From positions 62,001 through 126,000 of the forward strand of contig NZ_QYTW02000013.1 in assembly GCF_003605405.2 (NCBI RefSeq): DNA of 64,000 nt, given 5' to 3'. This document shows positions 45,419 to 54,900 of this stretch, in pieces (the stretch's first letter is position 1; the number at the start of each line of letters is the position of its first letter). Made by a program: the position numbers and the translations under genes. This DNA comes from Siminovitchia terrae. Lineage in GTDB: Bacteria; Bacillota; Bacilli; Bacillales; Bacillaceae_C. The notes beneath the pieces are model-generated. The model searched no databases. It saw nothing but the letters and a program-made list of their open reading frames with translations, and was not told where the DNA came from.

Positions 45419-46108
45419 ATGAATACATTCGAAAGTACTGGGCAAAAAATAAGACGTAAATTTATGCGTGATGAAGTGTACGATATATTATTAGATTGGA
45501 TTGTTACTGGAAAATTAATAGCTGATCAACAAATTCGGGATAAAGAGATTTCTGAACAACTTGGTGTTAGCAGAACGCCAATTAGAGAAGCACTTCTTCG
45601 TCTTGAAAATGAAGGTTTTGTGCAAACAAAAGCTAACAGTTCTACATTTGTGACTCCGATCAAGTATCAAGAAATTAAACATTATTATTCGATTACTTAT
45701 ACTCTTGAAAAACTAGTCATAGAGGAAATATATACAAAAATCACCGATCAGCATCTTGAAAAAATGATGAATGTAAATCAAGAAATGTATCTTTCTATCA
45801 AGGAAGGAAATTATCTTACTGCTTTAAAGAAAGACACCGAGTTTCATGCGATTCCTATTTCTCTTTCACTTAATGCAGAGTTAAAAAAAATACTAACAAA
45901 TCTAAAACATAAGCTAAAAAGGATTGAACTTTATTATTACGACAAAATAGAGGATGCTCATATATCGTTTGTGGAACACGAACAAATTATCGATGCATTG
46001 AAACAAAACAATTTAAATTTAACGCTTGAATATATTGAACAAAATTGGAAAAAAGGATTGGAAAGAATTCAAAATCATTTAATTAAAAACGAAAATGTTA
46101 ACCGCTAA
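45419..46108 (+). CDS. GntR-family regulator (FadR/FCD type)
   Basis: 229 residues: N-terminal winged helix (DKEISEQLGVSRTPIREALLRLENEGFV, about 42-69) and a C-terminal helical FCD ligand domain. Probably controls the racemase gene 102 bases downstream and itself. The gene pair is noticeably AT-rich compared with the metabolic genes before 27 kb. Confidence 0.85.
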   Translation: MNTFESTGQKIRRKFMRDEVYDILLDWIVTGKLIADQQIRDKEISEQLGVSRTPIREALLRLENEGFVQTKANSSTFVTPIKYQEIKHYYSITYTLEKLVIEEIYTKITDQHLEKMMNVNQEMYLSIKEGNYLTALKKDTEFHAIPISLSLNAELKKILTNLKHKLKRIELYYYDKIEDAHISFVEHEQIIDALKQNNLNLTLEYIEQNWKKGLERIQNHLIKNENVNR

Positions 46109-46210
46109 GAGGAATAATTTTTTAGATGTGGCAAGAAAGCACTTGTAGAGCTCGGTATTAATGACTCGTTCAATAATTTAATTTTTAAAATTAAAAAGGA
46201 GCTGTGTGTA

Positions 46211-46915
46211 ATGAAAAAGACAATTGGCATTATCGGTGGGATTAGTCCAGCTTCAACCATTAAATATTATGAGAAAATTATTGATCTCTATTATAAGAGA
46301 AATAAAGATTATTATTATCCGGAAATAAAAATTCATAGTCTAGATTTTCAATATTTTACGGACTTAGAGAATGAAAATCGAAAAAAAGAATACATAGAAT
46401 ATATCTCCGAAAGTATTAATTCCCTGGAAAAATCCGGTGTAGATGTAATGATCATGGCAGCAAATTCACCACATTCCGTTTTCGATATTGTATCATCTAA
46501 AGCAAGTGTACCAATGATTAGCATTGCAGAAGAAACTGTAAGAAATGCTGTCAAACATAATATGAAAAAGGTATTATTAACTGGGATTAAATATACAATG
46601 AAATCGACGTTCTATGCTGAGTTATTTGAAAAGAACGGTATTCAACTTCTTGTTCCGAGTGCTCAAGAACAAGACGAGATTAACTCAATTATTTTTGATG
46701 AACTAGTTTTAAATATAATTACGGATAAATCAAGAAATAGAATGCTGGAGATCATAAATAACTATACTATCGATGGAGTCATACTTGGCTGTACCGAATT
46801 GCCCTTATTAATCGAGCAGGAATTTTGTCCTGTTTATGTCTTAGATACAATGACTTTACATGTTGAGGCGGTACTAAACCATATCCAAAACAATGATTCT
46901 TGTAGTGGTTCATGA
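46211..46915 (+). CDS. Aspartate/glutamate racemase family protein
   Basis: 234 residues: N-terminal IGIIGGISPASTIKYY, first catalytic segment MAANSPH, second VILGCTELPLL with Cys. The first position lacks Cys (Asn-Ser), as in YgeA/RacX-like members that use Thr or Ser, so a broad or hydroxyl-assisted racemase is likely. AAAGGAGCTG upstream. Paired with a GntR regulator. Confidence 0.85.
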   Translation: MKKTIGIIGGISPASTIKYYEKIIDLYYKRNKDYYYPEIKIHSLDFQYFTDLENENRKKEYIEYISESINSLEKSGVDVMIMAANSPHSVFDIVSSKASVPMISIAEETVRNAVKHNMKKVLLTGIKYTMKSTFYAELFEKNGIQLLVPSAQEQDEINSIIFDELVLNIITDKSRNRMLEIINNYTIDGVILGCTELPLLIEQEFCPVYVLDTMTLHVEAVLNHIQNNDSCSGS

Positions 46916-46929
46916 GTAAAATTGACATA

Positions 46930-46974
46930 AAGAGGAGCCCCCAAATGCCTTTTAGGCTATTTGGGAGCTCTTAT
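46930..46974 (+). terminator. Terminator after the racemase gene
   Basis: AGGAGCCCCCAAAT, loop, ATTTGGGAGCTCTT. Confidence 0.75.
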
Positions 46975-47612
46975 ATCTATGTTGTTTTTCAAACCAGACA
47001 ACTACCGTTCGATTAAATATTCCTCTCTTCAAATTTTAAAAGGTTAAGTAACTCGTTGCAAAAAACAGTACAGAAAATAAGAAATACAAAAAAATCATTG
47101 TGTCATCAAATATTCCGCACTGTTTTTACATCTAATATCGATAAAACAAAAGGTTCTATTTCTCTCCCCTTAGGGAAACTATTAACATCCTCTCTCCATA
47201 TCCCCCTATATGCAAATTGGAATCCGGTCAATGTTAGTTTTACCAATATTTCATTGATCATCGCAAGCATATGAACTTTAGTTTCAAAACAATTAGCCTA
47301 ATCAGTGAAAATCGGATCTTTTTGGGAAAAACCCCAAAAAATTTTTTTAAAATAAAGGAACGAGTTTATGTCGGAATTTCCCTGTTTTTAATTTTTTCTT
47401 TTTCCTCTTGTTTGCAAATTTTTACAATATCTCTTTTTTCCCTTGTCCCGTATACATGGTCTTTTTGGATACAAGTACCTTTTCCAAAAAACCCTATATC
47501 CTTCCAAAACTAATAACTGCCTACCACTAGTGCCTCCATAAAATGACTTTCAATCAAAAGAACAATTATTTAAAGATTAATTATTGAACCTCATCATTTT
47601 AATACAATAAGT
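46975..47612. other. AT-rich stretch without a recognisable gene
   Basis: Short frames on both strands but no ribosome sites or domains. The minus strand around 47360-47510 reads a Lys/Glu-rich run that could be old coding remnant. Confidence 0.4.
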
Positions 47613-47641
47613 TTGAAACTATACACTAGTGTCGGTATAAT
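47613..47641 (+). promoter_or_regulatory. Sigma-A promoter of the tetR gene
   Basis: TTGAAA, 17 bases, TATAAT. It overlaps the first operator arm. Confidence 0.8.
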
Positions 47642-47674
47642 TAAAACATTAAAACGACACTAGTGTATAGTTTC
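47615..47674 (+). promoter_or_regulatory. TetR autoregulatory operator pair
   Basis: GAAACTATACACTAGTGTCG (47615-47634) and its exact reverse complement (47655-47674), 20 bases apart. Each contains the palindrome ACACTAGTGT, so two dimers could bind across the -10 box and start site. Confidence 0.8.
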
Positions 47675-47691
47675 ATGAAGGAGGTGATTCT

Positions 47692-48342
47692 ATGGCTCCA
47701 AAAGTTAGCGAAGAATATAAAAATGAGAAAAGAAAAGAATTGATAAAAGCAGCCAAGAAGGTGTTTATCGAAAAAGGATATGTACACACATCAATGCAAG
47801 ATATTATGGATGAAGCCGGAATCTCCAGAGGAGCATTTTACAGTTATTTCGATAATATTGATCATGTTTTTATCGAAGTCTTAAAAGATGATGACAAAAA
47901 AGATGTTCAGTATTTTGTACCATCTGATGAAGGTCCTTTGTGGCCACAATTAAAACGGTGGGTTGAAGAACAGCAGTCTCATATTGAAGCGATTGATCAA
48001 ACATTGCTCTTTGCAAAGGCAGAATTTTTTTTATCATCTAAGTATGTGAAGAATAAAAATAATTTCCCTTACATTTCTGAACGCTACAATCAAACTGCTG
48101 AAGCTATTGAAAAGGTGTTAAATGAAGGGATTCGTAAAGGAGAGTTTAGGCCACAACAGTCTACTCATTCTATTGCCAGGTATATCATTTCATTTATAGA
48201 TGGTTTAATGCTGGACACGTTTCAATTGGGACACAAGCAAACAAAAGTTAAAGATCAATTATTCGTCTTACTTTTTTCTTTAGAAAAGATAATTAATCCA
48301 GTACATTTAACTTCATCCAGCAGAAGTCTCCCACTTCAGTAA
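47692..48342 (+). CDS. TetR-family regulator with repeat-derived C-terminus
   Basis: 216 residues. N-terminal TetR helix-turn-helix: ELIKAAKKVFIEKGYVHTSMQDIMDEAG then ISRGAFYSYFDN. A helical ligand domain follows. The last 11 residues (LTSSSRSLPLQ) are encoded by repeat copy 9, so the natural end has been replaced. AAGGAGGTGATT upstream is ideal. It is followed, through the repeat, by a GNAT gene. Confidence 0.85.
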   Translation: MAPKVSEEYKNEKRKELIKAAKKVFIEKGYVHTSMQDIMDEAGISRGAFYSYFDNIDHVFIEVLKDDDKKDVQYFVPSDEGPLWPQLKRWVEEQQSHIEAIDQTLLFAKAEFFLSSKYVKNKNNFPYISERYNQTAEAIEKVLNEGIRKGEFRPQQSTHSIARYIISFIDGLMLDTFQLGHKQTKVKDQLFVLLFSLEKIINPVHLTSSSRSLPLQ

Positions 48343-48501
48343 GTAGTGAGATGAAGGCATATTGGTATTCCATTCAGCGGGGGTTCAAACCCCAGCTGAA
48401 TAAAGTCAAAGCCTCCGGCGGATGCCACAGATTTTCAGAGGAAATTTATCGAGCTTAAGCTCGATAAAATCTGGGCGCAAATACGCCAAGGCGCATTTGA
48501 T
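48306..48501 (+). repeat. Structured dispersed repeat, copy 9 (only plus-strand copy)
   Basis: Full-length, plus-oriented, between two plus-strand genes. It truncates the tetR gene at its 5' end, and its tail CATTTGAT is followed six bases later by the GNAT ribosome site (AAGGAGGG). Hairpin GAGCTTAAGCTC. It is the key copy showing that orientation follows transcription. Confidence 0.93.
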
Positions 48502-48519
48502 AATAAGGAGGGCAACGTT

Positions 48520-49071
48520 ATGTTGTTTGAATCATCAAGAGTTAGATTAAGAAAAATGACAAAGGAAGATACAGACCTTTATCATACATGGAGAAATGAT
48601 ATGGAGGTTATGCACTCCACCAATCCATCATTAGATGTCTATCCGATGGAAGCAACTAGAGAATTTGTAGATCAAGTTATCTTGGGGTCACTTTCCGCCA
48701 AGAGTTATATCATGATTGAAAAAAGAAATGAAACACCAATTGGCATTATATCATTAATCAACATTGATTATAAAAACCGAAATGCTGAATGTATTATTGA
48801 CATTGGCGAAAAGGAATATTGGGGCAAAGGTTATGGATCCGAGGGATTTAAATTACTTCTGGACTATGTATTTTACGAAATGAATCTACACCGAGTTTCC
48901 CTTAAAGTATTTTCATTTAATGACAGAGCCATTCATTTATATAAAAAAATGGGTTTTCAAAAAGAGGGAAATAGTAGAGAAAGTCTATTTAGAGAAGGTA
49001 AGTGGTATGACATCATTCATATGGGGCTTCTTCAAGACAAATACTTTGAGCTGCAAAAAAGAAATGCATAG
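48520..49071 (+). CDS. GNAT N-acetyltransferase, RimJ/RimL type
   Basis: 183 residues: SSRVRLRKMTKEDTDLYHTWRND at the start, then motif A IDIGEKEYWGKGYGSEGFKLLLDYVF near residue 90, and NDRAIHLYKKMGFQKEGNSRESLFREGKWYD. Member of the Acetyltransf_3 group. AAGGAGGG upstream. It may be read through from the tetR promoter. A decayed relative of its 3' end is found at 63522. Confidence 0.85.
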   Translation: MLFESSRVRLRKMTKEDTDLYHTWRNDMEVMHSTNPSLDVYPMEATREFVDQVILGSLSAKSYIMIEKRNETPIGIISLINIDYKNRNAECIIDIGEKEYWGKGYGSEGFKLLLDYVFYEMNLHRVSLKVFSFNDRAIHLYKKMGFQKEGNSRESLFREGKWYDIIHMGLLQDKYFELQKRNA

Positions 49072-49439
49072 TTCACCCTATTTTTATTCTTTAACATAAG
49101 GCTGTTTCTGAAAGTGCCACGCAGATAAGCCCCTCATCCCGAATACGGCAGTAGTCATAACGCCCTTGGTGTTCATCATAAATGGATTGTAGCAACTCTG
49201 TTCTATTGTAAATTTGGCCACAAAAAACTGCACCTCCAATTGTGAAACTGTACAATTGGAGGTGCAGTTTAGTTGGAAACGTCTGTTTTTTATTCTCTGG
49301 TGTAGAAATTCTATTTTTCATCTTTTCTTTCATCTTTATAGAACTCCGAATAATAATCGGCGTGTTCTTCCTACATTATGTAAAAACTAAATAATATTCA
49401 ATCTCATTCTTTTTTGGAGACTTACTCATACTGATACTG
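49072..49439. other. Intergenic region with a strong minus-strand terminator
   Basis: Holds an 18-bp perfect inverted repeat (49226-49269) and, to its left, a minus-strand run ending GLICVALSETALC with no start that may be a coding remnant. Confidence 0.4.
49226..49269 (-). terminator. Perfect 18-bp hairpin terminator
   Basis: AACTGCACCTCCAATTGT and its complement around an 8-base loop, followed leftward by TTTTTT. It probably ends the SARP-like regulator transcript. Confidence 0.8.
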
Positions 49440-50603
49440 CTATTTTGAATGAACGAGTTCCTCGACTTTATATTCTTCCCTTGACCGCCTGCTTTTCCAT
49501 GTTTGATACCAATTTTGAACCATTTCATTTGGCTCGGAACAATACTCTTTATGTAACATATCCTTTAATAAGCTGTACTGGGCTTCAACTGAATACCGGT
49601 CTCCAAAAGAATCATATAGCTGCATTAATACAAAATAACTTTCTTCCTTGAAGGGCAGCGCCTCTTGTATTTGTAAATACAGGATAATAGCCTCAGAGTA
49701 GTTCTCTGTTGAAAGATAATATTTCGCAACCTTTTTCAAATAATGTGACCATTGAATCCTCATTCGACTCTTTTTATTTTCTGCCCACAAATAATTTTCT
49801 TCTTCCAGATAGTCCCCATTATACAAATTGCATATTTCTTTATGTTTTGATATGGTATCTTCATTTACAGAAGGAAATTCTTCTATCCCTTGTTCCCACT
49901 CTTCAATATCCAGCAGCACATCATTTAGTTCCAGCCTGTAACTACTTTTAGAATTGGTGATTGTAATATTGAAACCGACGGATTTTAACGTTTTTCTAAT
50001 TTGATAAATCGTGGAATAAAGCTTTGAATATCCATCTTTTACCTCTTCACCCGCCCAAAAATGCTCTAACAATGCATCTTTCCGTATAAAATGACCGTGG
50101 TGATGAATAAGAAACGCGAACAGTGCTCTTGAGCTTGGCGTTCTCCATTTTACATCTATCACCTCTGAATTCCTTCCATAGTATTTAAATTGTAATTTTT
50201 TAAAACAGCATACCATCTGACGGGCCAACGTTGTTTTCATACTTCCCCTTCTTGACCGCAGGCTGATTATGGTTTCATTGAGTGCTTCTCCACGATAAGG
50301 TTTTACAAGATAATCAGTTATTTGAAGCTTAGATGCCCAAACAGCATATTGCTTATAAGTGGAAACAAAAACAATATTCATGTCTGGGAATGTTTCTTTT
50401 ATTTCTTTGGCTAAATCCAGCCCGCTTATCTCAGACATTTCGATATCAAGAAAGACAATATCTGGTTGCACCCTAATGATTTCTATCAATCCTTGGTGAG
50501 GATTAGTGAACTTCCCAATAACTTGTACCCCTTCGATTTCTTGCAACATGTCTTCTAGTATTTCAAGCATTAATAAATCCTGATCGATTAATATTGTCCG
50601 CAA
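49440..50603 (-). CDS. Response regulator with OmpR-type DNA-binding and BTAD domains (SARP-like)
   Basis: 387 residues. About 1-120: receiver domain with acidic start LIDQDLLML, phospho-acceptor in IVFLDIEMSEISG and Lys in YLVKPY. About 150-245: winged helix. About 250-375: helical BTAD region with ENYLWAENKKSRMR and the LPFKEESYFVLM repeat. A cytoplasmic phosphorelay-type activator; the partner kinase is not in the window. TTG start with GAGGGGGG five bases upstream. Confidence 0.82.
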   Translation of the reverse strand: MRTILIDQDLLMLEILEDMLQEIEGVQVIGKFTNPHQGLIEIIRVQPDIVFLDIEMSEISGLDLAKEIKETFPDMNIVFVSTYKQYAVWASKLQITDYLVKPYRGEALNETIISLRSRRGSMKTTLARQMVCCFKKLQFKYYGRNSEVIDVKWRTPSSRALFAFLIHHHGHFIRKDALLEHFWAGEEVKDGYSKLYSTIYQIRKTLKSVGFNITITNSKSSYRLELNDVLLDIEEWEQGIEEFPSVNEDTISKHKEICNLYNGDYLEEENYLWAENKKSRMRIQWSHYLKKVAKYYLSTENYSEAIILYLQIQEALPFKEESYFVLMQLYDSFGDRYSVEAQYSLLKDMLHKEYCSEPNEMVQNWYQTWKSRRSREEYKVEELVHSK

Positions 50604-50886
50604 TTTAATCCCCCCTCTTTACAACGCACCAATAGTTAACCAAGGTATGGTCTAGACGAAGGCAGTGCATGCTATTGAAAATAAATAAACATGTAAAAAA
50701 ACCTGCATATAGCGTATTTGAGATATTGTTGTTTTCTATTGTATTTGTCTAACACCTTATATATAGAAATGATGATTCCCCATCCATTTTAAGACGAGTA
50801 ATCCTTGAAACTACTAACAGGGATATTTCACATACCTATGATTTTTCTGGATTTTTTGTTCGTTTTATCCCTTCACATGTAATCCT

Positions 50887-51486
50887 TTAAGTCATCCATT
50901 TCGGAGGATCGTCTTTGGACCAATAAATCTCCCCTATTTCATGGTGTTCTTCAAAATGATCGTTGCTTAAATGGTAATGAAAATTAAACCAGTACCCCTC
51001 TAATGGTCGCTTTTCGCGCCTAACATGAAATCTGGCTACATCCTTTTGATTTCGTGAATCATATAAATGAAATATTTTTTCTCCATACCCGCCGGCAGGC
51101 TGCTCGGTAATCGTATAATACGCCACTTGATCTTGTCCTGCTTCAACAAGCATTAATGTTAGAATCTCTTCCATTGCCGGTAAAATCATACTCGTGAAAT
51201 CATCTTCCACCTGCTGTAAAATTCTCGGGCCCATTTTCACTATCGCTTGTTCCTTCGCTTTACTAGTGAAAATATCAATGGCGTTGTCAGGAAAAACCGA
51301 ATCTTCCTTAACTTCTGTATCTGAGCCAAGAAGTTTATCATTTTCTGCTTCTCTTATGTTTCTTTTCGGAGAATAGATTTCCTTATCTTCATTGATCGTT
51401 ATATTCGAATCAACTGACGGGATATACAATCCTAAAGTGATAATGGCAACTAGAAAAACAGATATCTTTCTCAACCAAAGTTTCAT
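50887..51486 (-). CDS. YpjP-like protein
   Basis: 199 residues: N-terminal signal/anchor KLWLRKISVFLVAIITLGLY, conserved middle (KEQAIVKMGPRILQQVEDDF, ILPAMEEIL) and C-terminal RFHVRRE...GYWFNFHYHLSNDHFEEHHEIGEIYW, close to B. subtilis YpjP as I recall it. Function unknown. ATG at 51486 has GGGGGA six bases upstream. Confidence 0.8.
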   Translation of the reverse strand: MKLWLRKISVFLVAIITLGLYIPSVDSNITINEDKEIYSPKRNIREAENDKLLGSDTEVKEDSVFPDNAIDIFTSKAKEQAIVKMGPRILQQVEDDFTSMILPAMEEILTLMLVEAGQDQVAYYTITEQPAGGYGEKIFHLYDSRNQKDVARFHVRREKRPLEGYWFNFHYHLSNDHFEEHHEIGEIYWSKDDPPKWMT

Positions 51487-51604
51487 AACCAATCCCCCTA
51501 TTTCAAACTCCAGCTAATTTTTCATCAGGGATCATGAATCTTTTAATGATCACTTATTCCGATAGCCAAAAATAAGACGAAGGCAATGCCAAGTACCCAA
51601 CTAC

Positions 51605-51799
51605 ATCAAATGCGCCTTGGCGTATTTGCGACCGGATTTTATCGAGCTCCGCTCGATAAATTTCCTCTGAAAATCTGTGGCATCCGCCGGAGGCTTTAAC
51701 TTTATTCAGCCGGAGTTTGAACCCCCACTGAATGGAATACCAATAGGCATTCATCTCACCACTTACAAATGTGGGAGACATCTGCTGAATAGAGGTAAA
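51605..51799 (-). repeat. Structured dispersed repeat, copy 10
   Basis: Full-length copy between the giant surface-protein gene and ypjP-like gene, same orientation. The head is degraded (CAGATGTCTCCC, then TTTTACCTC) and the GGGTTCAAACTCC hairpin has a mismatch. Confidence 0.9.
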
Positions 51800-51916
51800 A
51801 TAAATCCTATAGCCATAAACCCTCTCCTCCATTTATCTAGTTATATTTCTACGGAGGCTTTATGAAAGTGCCTATCCCCTTCGAATTAGGAAGTGTCTAA
51901 TCTAACTTCTAAAAAA

Positions 51917-51962
51917 GAGAAGACTTCCTCCAGTACGAATCGTACTGGAGGTAGTTTTCTCT
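51917..51962 (-). terminator. Terminator after the giant surface-protein gene
   Basis: A long stem with CTCCAGTACGA/TCGTACTGGAG core, then CTCTTTTTTAG read leftward. Confidence 0.85.
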
Positions 51963-51967
51963 TTCAA

Positions 51968-54900
51968 TTAATCTCGACTCGATTTTCGTCTTCTTAGTGC
52001 TAATAATCCAACTAGAACTACGACAATACCTAACAATCCATAGTTAAATATGTTAGTAGCGGTATTCGGTAATTTTTTACCCTCTTCTTTTTCGGTTTTA
52101 GGAGGAGGGGTTTTACCGCCAGAGTTATCTACCCCTGGATCTGGATTCGGTTTCGGCTCTGGTTTCGGTGCTGGATCCTTTGGATCAACATCGATTTTCG
52201 CTTCTGGATAATTTGGATCTGGAACATTATCACTGCTTACAGTAGCGATATTTTTAATGGTCTCTCCAGATTGATCGGATTGGATAGTTGCTTTAAATGT
52301 AACTGTACGCCATTCCGTATCCTTCACGTCACCGAAGTTCGCTGTAATTGTACCATCTTTGAACTCGCCCGTACCTTCATGACTTACTTCCAAGCTGTCT
52401 GCTACATATTCGAGACCTGCTGGAAGTTTATCAGTGATCGTTAAGTTCTCAACTAAACTATCAGATACAGTGTTGCGGGCCTTGATGGTATATACAACCG
52501 TGTCACCGACTTTGAATGTATCCTTGCCTTTCTCCAGGTTCATGGCTAACTTCTCAGATTCTAGAACGGAGTGGCGCGGATATACTTGTACTACTTCTTC
52601 CGGTTTGTCCGGCTTGTCAATATTGTCTCCGTCAACTACGGCAATGTTTTTAATGTCTTTGCCTGCTTGGCCGGACTTGACTTTTACAAGGAATTCTACT
52701 GTATGCCAGTTTGTATCCTTGATGTTGCCGAATTGACCCACGATCTTGCCGTCTACCGCATAGCCTTTGTCATCGTCTTTCGCATCGGTGACAGATTGAC
52801 CATCGACTTTCAGGCTGTCTGCTACATACTCAAGTCCTTCCGGAATTTCATCGGAAATCACCAAGTTTTTCACAAGACTGTCTTCGATCGTATTTTGGGT
52901 CTTAATCGTATAACGAAGGGTATCGCCGACTTCCGAATGCTCCTTATCTTTGTTGCCTTCCGCTTTTGCTTCCAGCTTCGCTGATTTCTCTGATTGGAGA
53001 GTAGGATTCTTCGGATCGACTGTCACTTTCTCGCTTGGCTCATCTGGCTCATCGATATTATCTCCATCAACGATGGCAATATTTTCAATGGTATTACCAG
53101 ATTGACCAGACTTGATTTTTGCTTGGAAAGTAACTGTACGCCACTCCGTATCCTTCACATCACCGAAGTTCGCCGTGATGGTACCATCTTTGAAATCCCC
53201 GGTACCTTCATGACTGACTTTTAAGCTGTCTGCTACATATTCCAGACCGGCTGGAAGTTTATCAGTGATCGTTAAGTTTTTAACTAAACTATCGGATACT
53301 TTGTTGCGCGTTTTGATTGTGTAGACAATCGTATCGCCGACTTCGAATGTCTCTTTGCCTTTCTCTAAGTTCGAAGCTGATTTCTCAGATTCTAGAACAG
53401 AGTGGCGTGGATAAATTTGTACTTCTTCTTCTGGCTTATCTGGCTTGTCAATATTGTCACCATCTACAGTGGCAATATTTTTAATGTCTTTGCCGGATTG
53501 ACCAGTCTTGACTTTTACAAGGAATTCTACTGTATGCCAGTTTGTATCCTTGATGTTGCCAAATTGACCTACGATCTTCCCGTCTACCGCATAGCCTTTG
53601 TCATCGTCTTTCGCATCGGTGACAGATTGGCCATCTACTTTCAAACTGCCTGCTACATACTCAAGTCCTTCTGGAATTTCATCCGAAATCACTAAGTTTT
53701 TCACTAGGCTGTCTTCGATCTTGTTTTTAGTCTTAATCGTGTAAAGAAGCGTATCCCCAACTTCTGGGTTGTCCTTATCTTTGTTACCGTCAGCTTTTGC
53801 TTCCAGTTTCGCAGATTTCTCCGATTGGAGAGTAGGATCCTTCGGATCGACTGTCACTTTCTCTTCTGGCTCATCTGGCTTGTCTATATTATCACCATCA
53901 ACAACGGCAATGTTTTTAAGTTCTTTACCAGACTGACCAGATTTGATTTTTGCTTGGAAAGTGACGGTACGCCATTCCGTATCTTTCACATCACCGAAGT
54001 TCGCCGTGATGGTACCACCTTTGAAATTCCCGGTACCTTCATGACTTACTTTCAGGCTGTCTGCTACATATTCGAGACCAGCTGGAAGTTTATCAGTGAT
54101 CGTTAAGTTTTGAACTAAACTATCAGATACTTTGTTGCGCGTTTTGATTGTGTAAACAATCGTGTCGCCCACTTCGAATTTCTCTTTGCCTTTTTCAGCG
54201 TTTGTAGCTGATTTTTCGGACTCTAGCTTCGGTTCACGTGGGTAAATCTTTACTTCTTCTTCCGGCTCATCTGGATCTCCGGTGTTTTCTCCACTAACGA
54301 CGGCAATGTTTTTAATATCTTTGCCGGATTGGCCTTTGTCTACCGTCACCAAGAAGCTTACTGTATGTGCTTTCGTATCCGTCACGTCACCAAAGTTGCC
54401 TGTGACCTTGCCGTCTACCACATGACCAGCATCATCGTCTTTGGCATCTGTTACTTGTTTGCCATCTACTTCGAGGCTGCCTGCTACATAGCTCAGACCG
54501 GATGGAATCGTATCCGTGATCACTAGCTTTTCGACCAAGCTGTCTTCGATTGTATTTTTCGTTGTAATTGTGTAACGAATTGTGTCGCCGACTTCTGGAT
54601 TTTTAGCATCTGTATTACCTTCTGCCTTCTTCTCCAGTTTCGAGGACTTCTTCGATTCTAGCTTTGGCTCTCTTGGATAGATTTTGACTTCTTCTTCCGG
54701 CTCATCTGGATCCCCGGTATTCTCTCCACCAACGACGGCAATGTTTTTAATATCTTTGCCGGATTGGCCTTTGTCTACCGTAACTAAGAAGCTGACCGTA
54801 TGTTCCTTCGTATCTGTCACGTCACCAAAATTACCAGTGACCTTGCCGTCTACCACATGACCAGCGTCATCGTCTTTGGCATCTGTAACTGACTCACCAT

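Noticed and set aside
48360-48410. tRNA-like T-arm (GGGGTTCAAACCCC) in every repeat copy
   Set aside because: No acceptor, D or anticodon arms around it; it is a hairpin of the repeat, not a tRNA gene.
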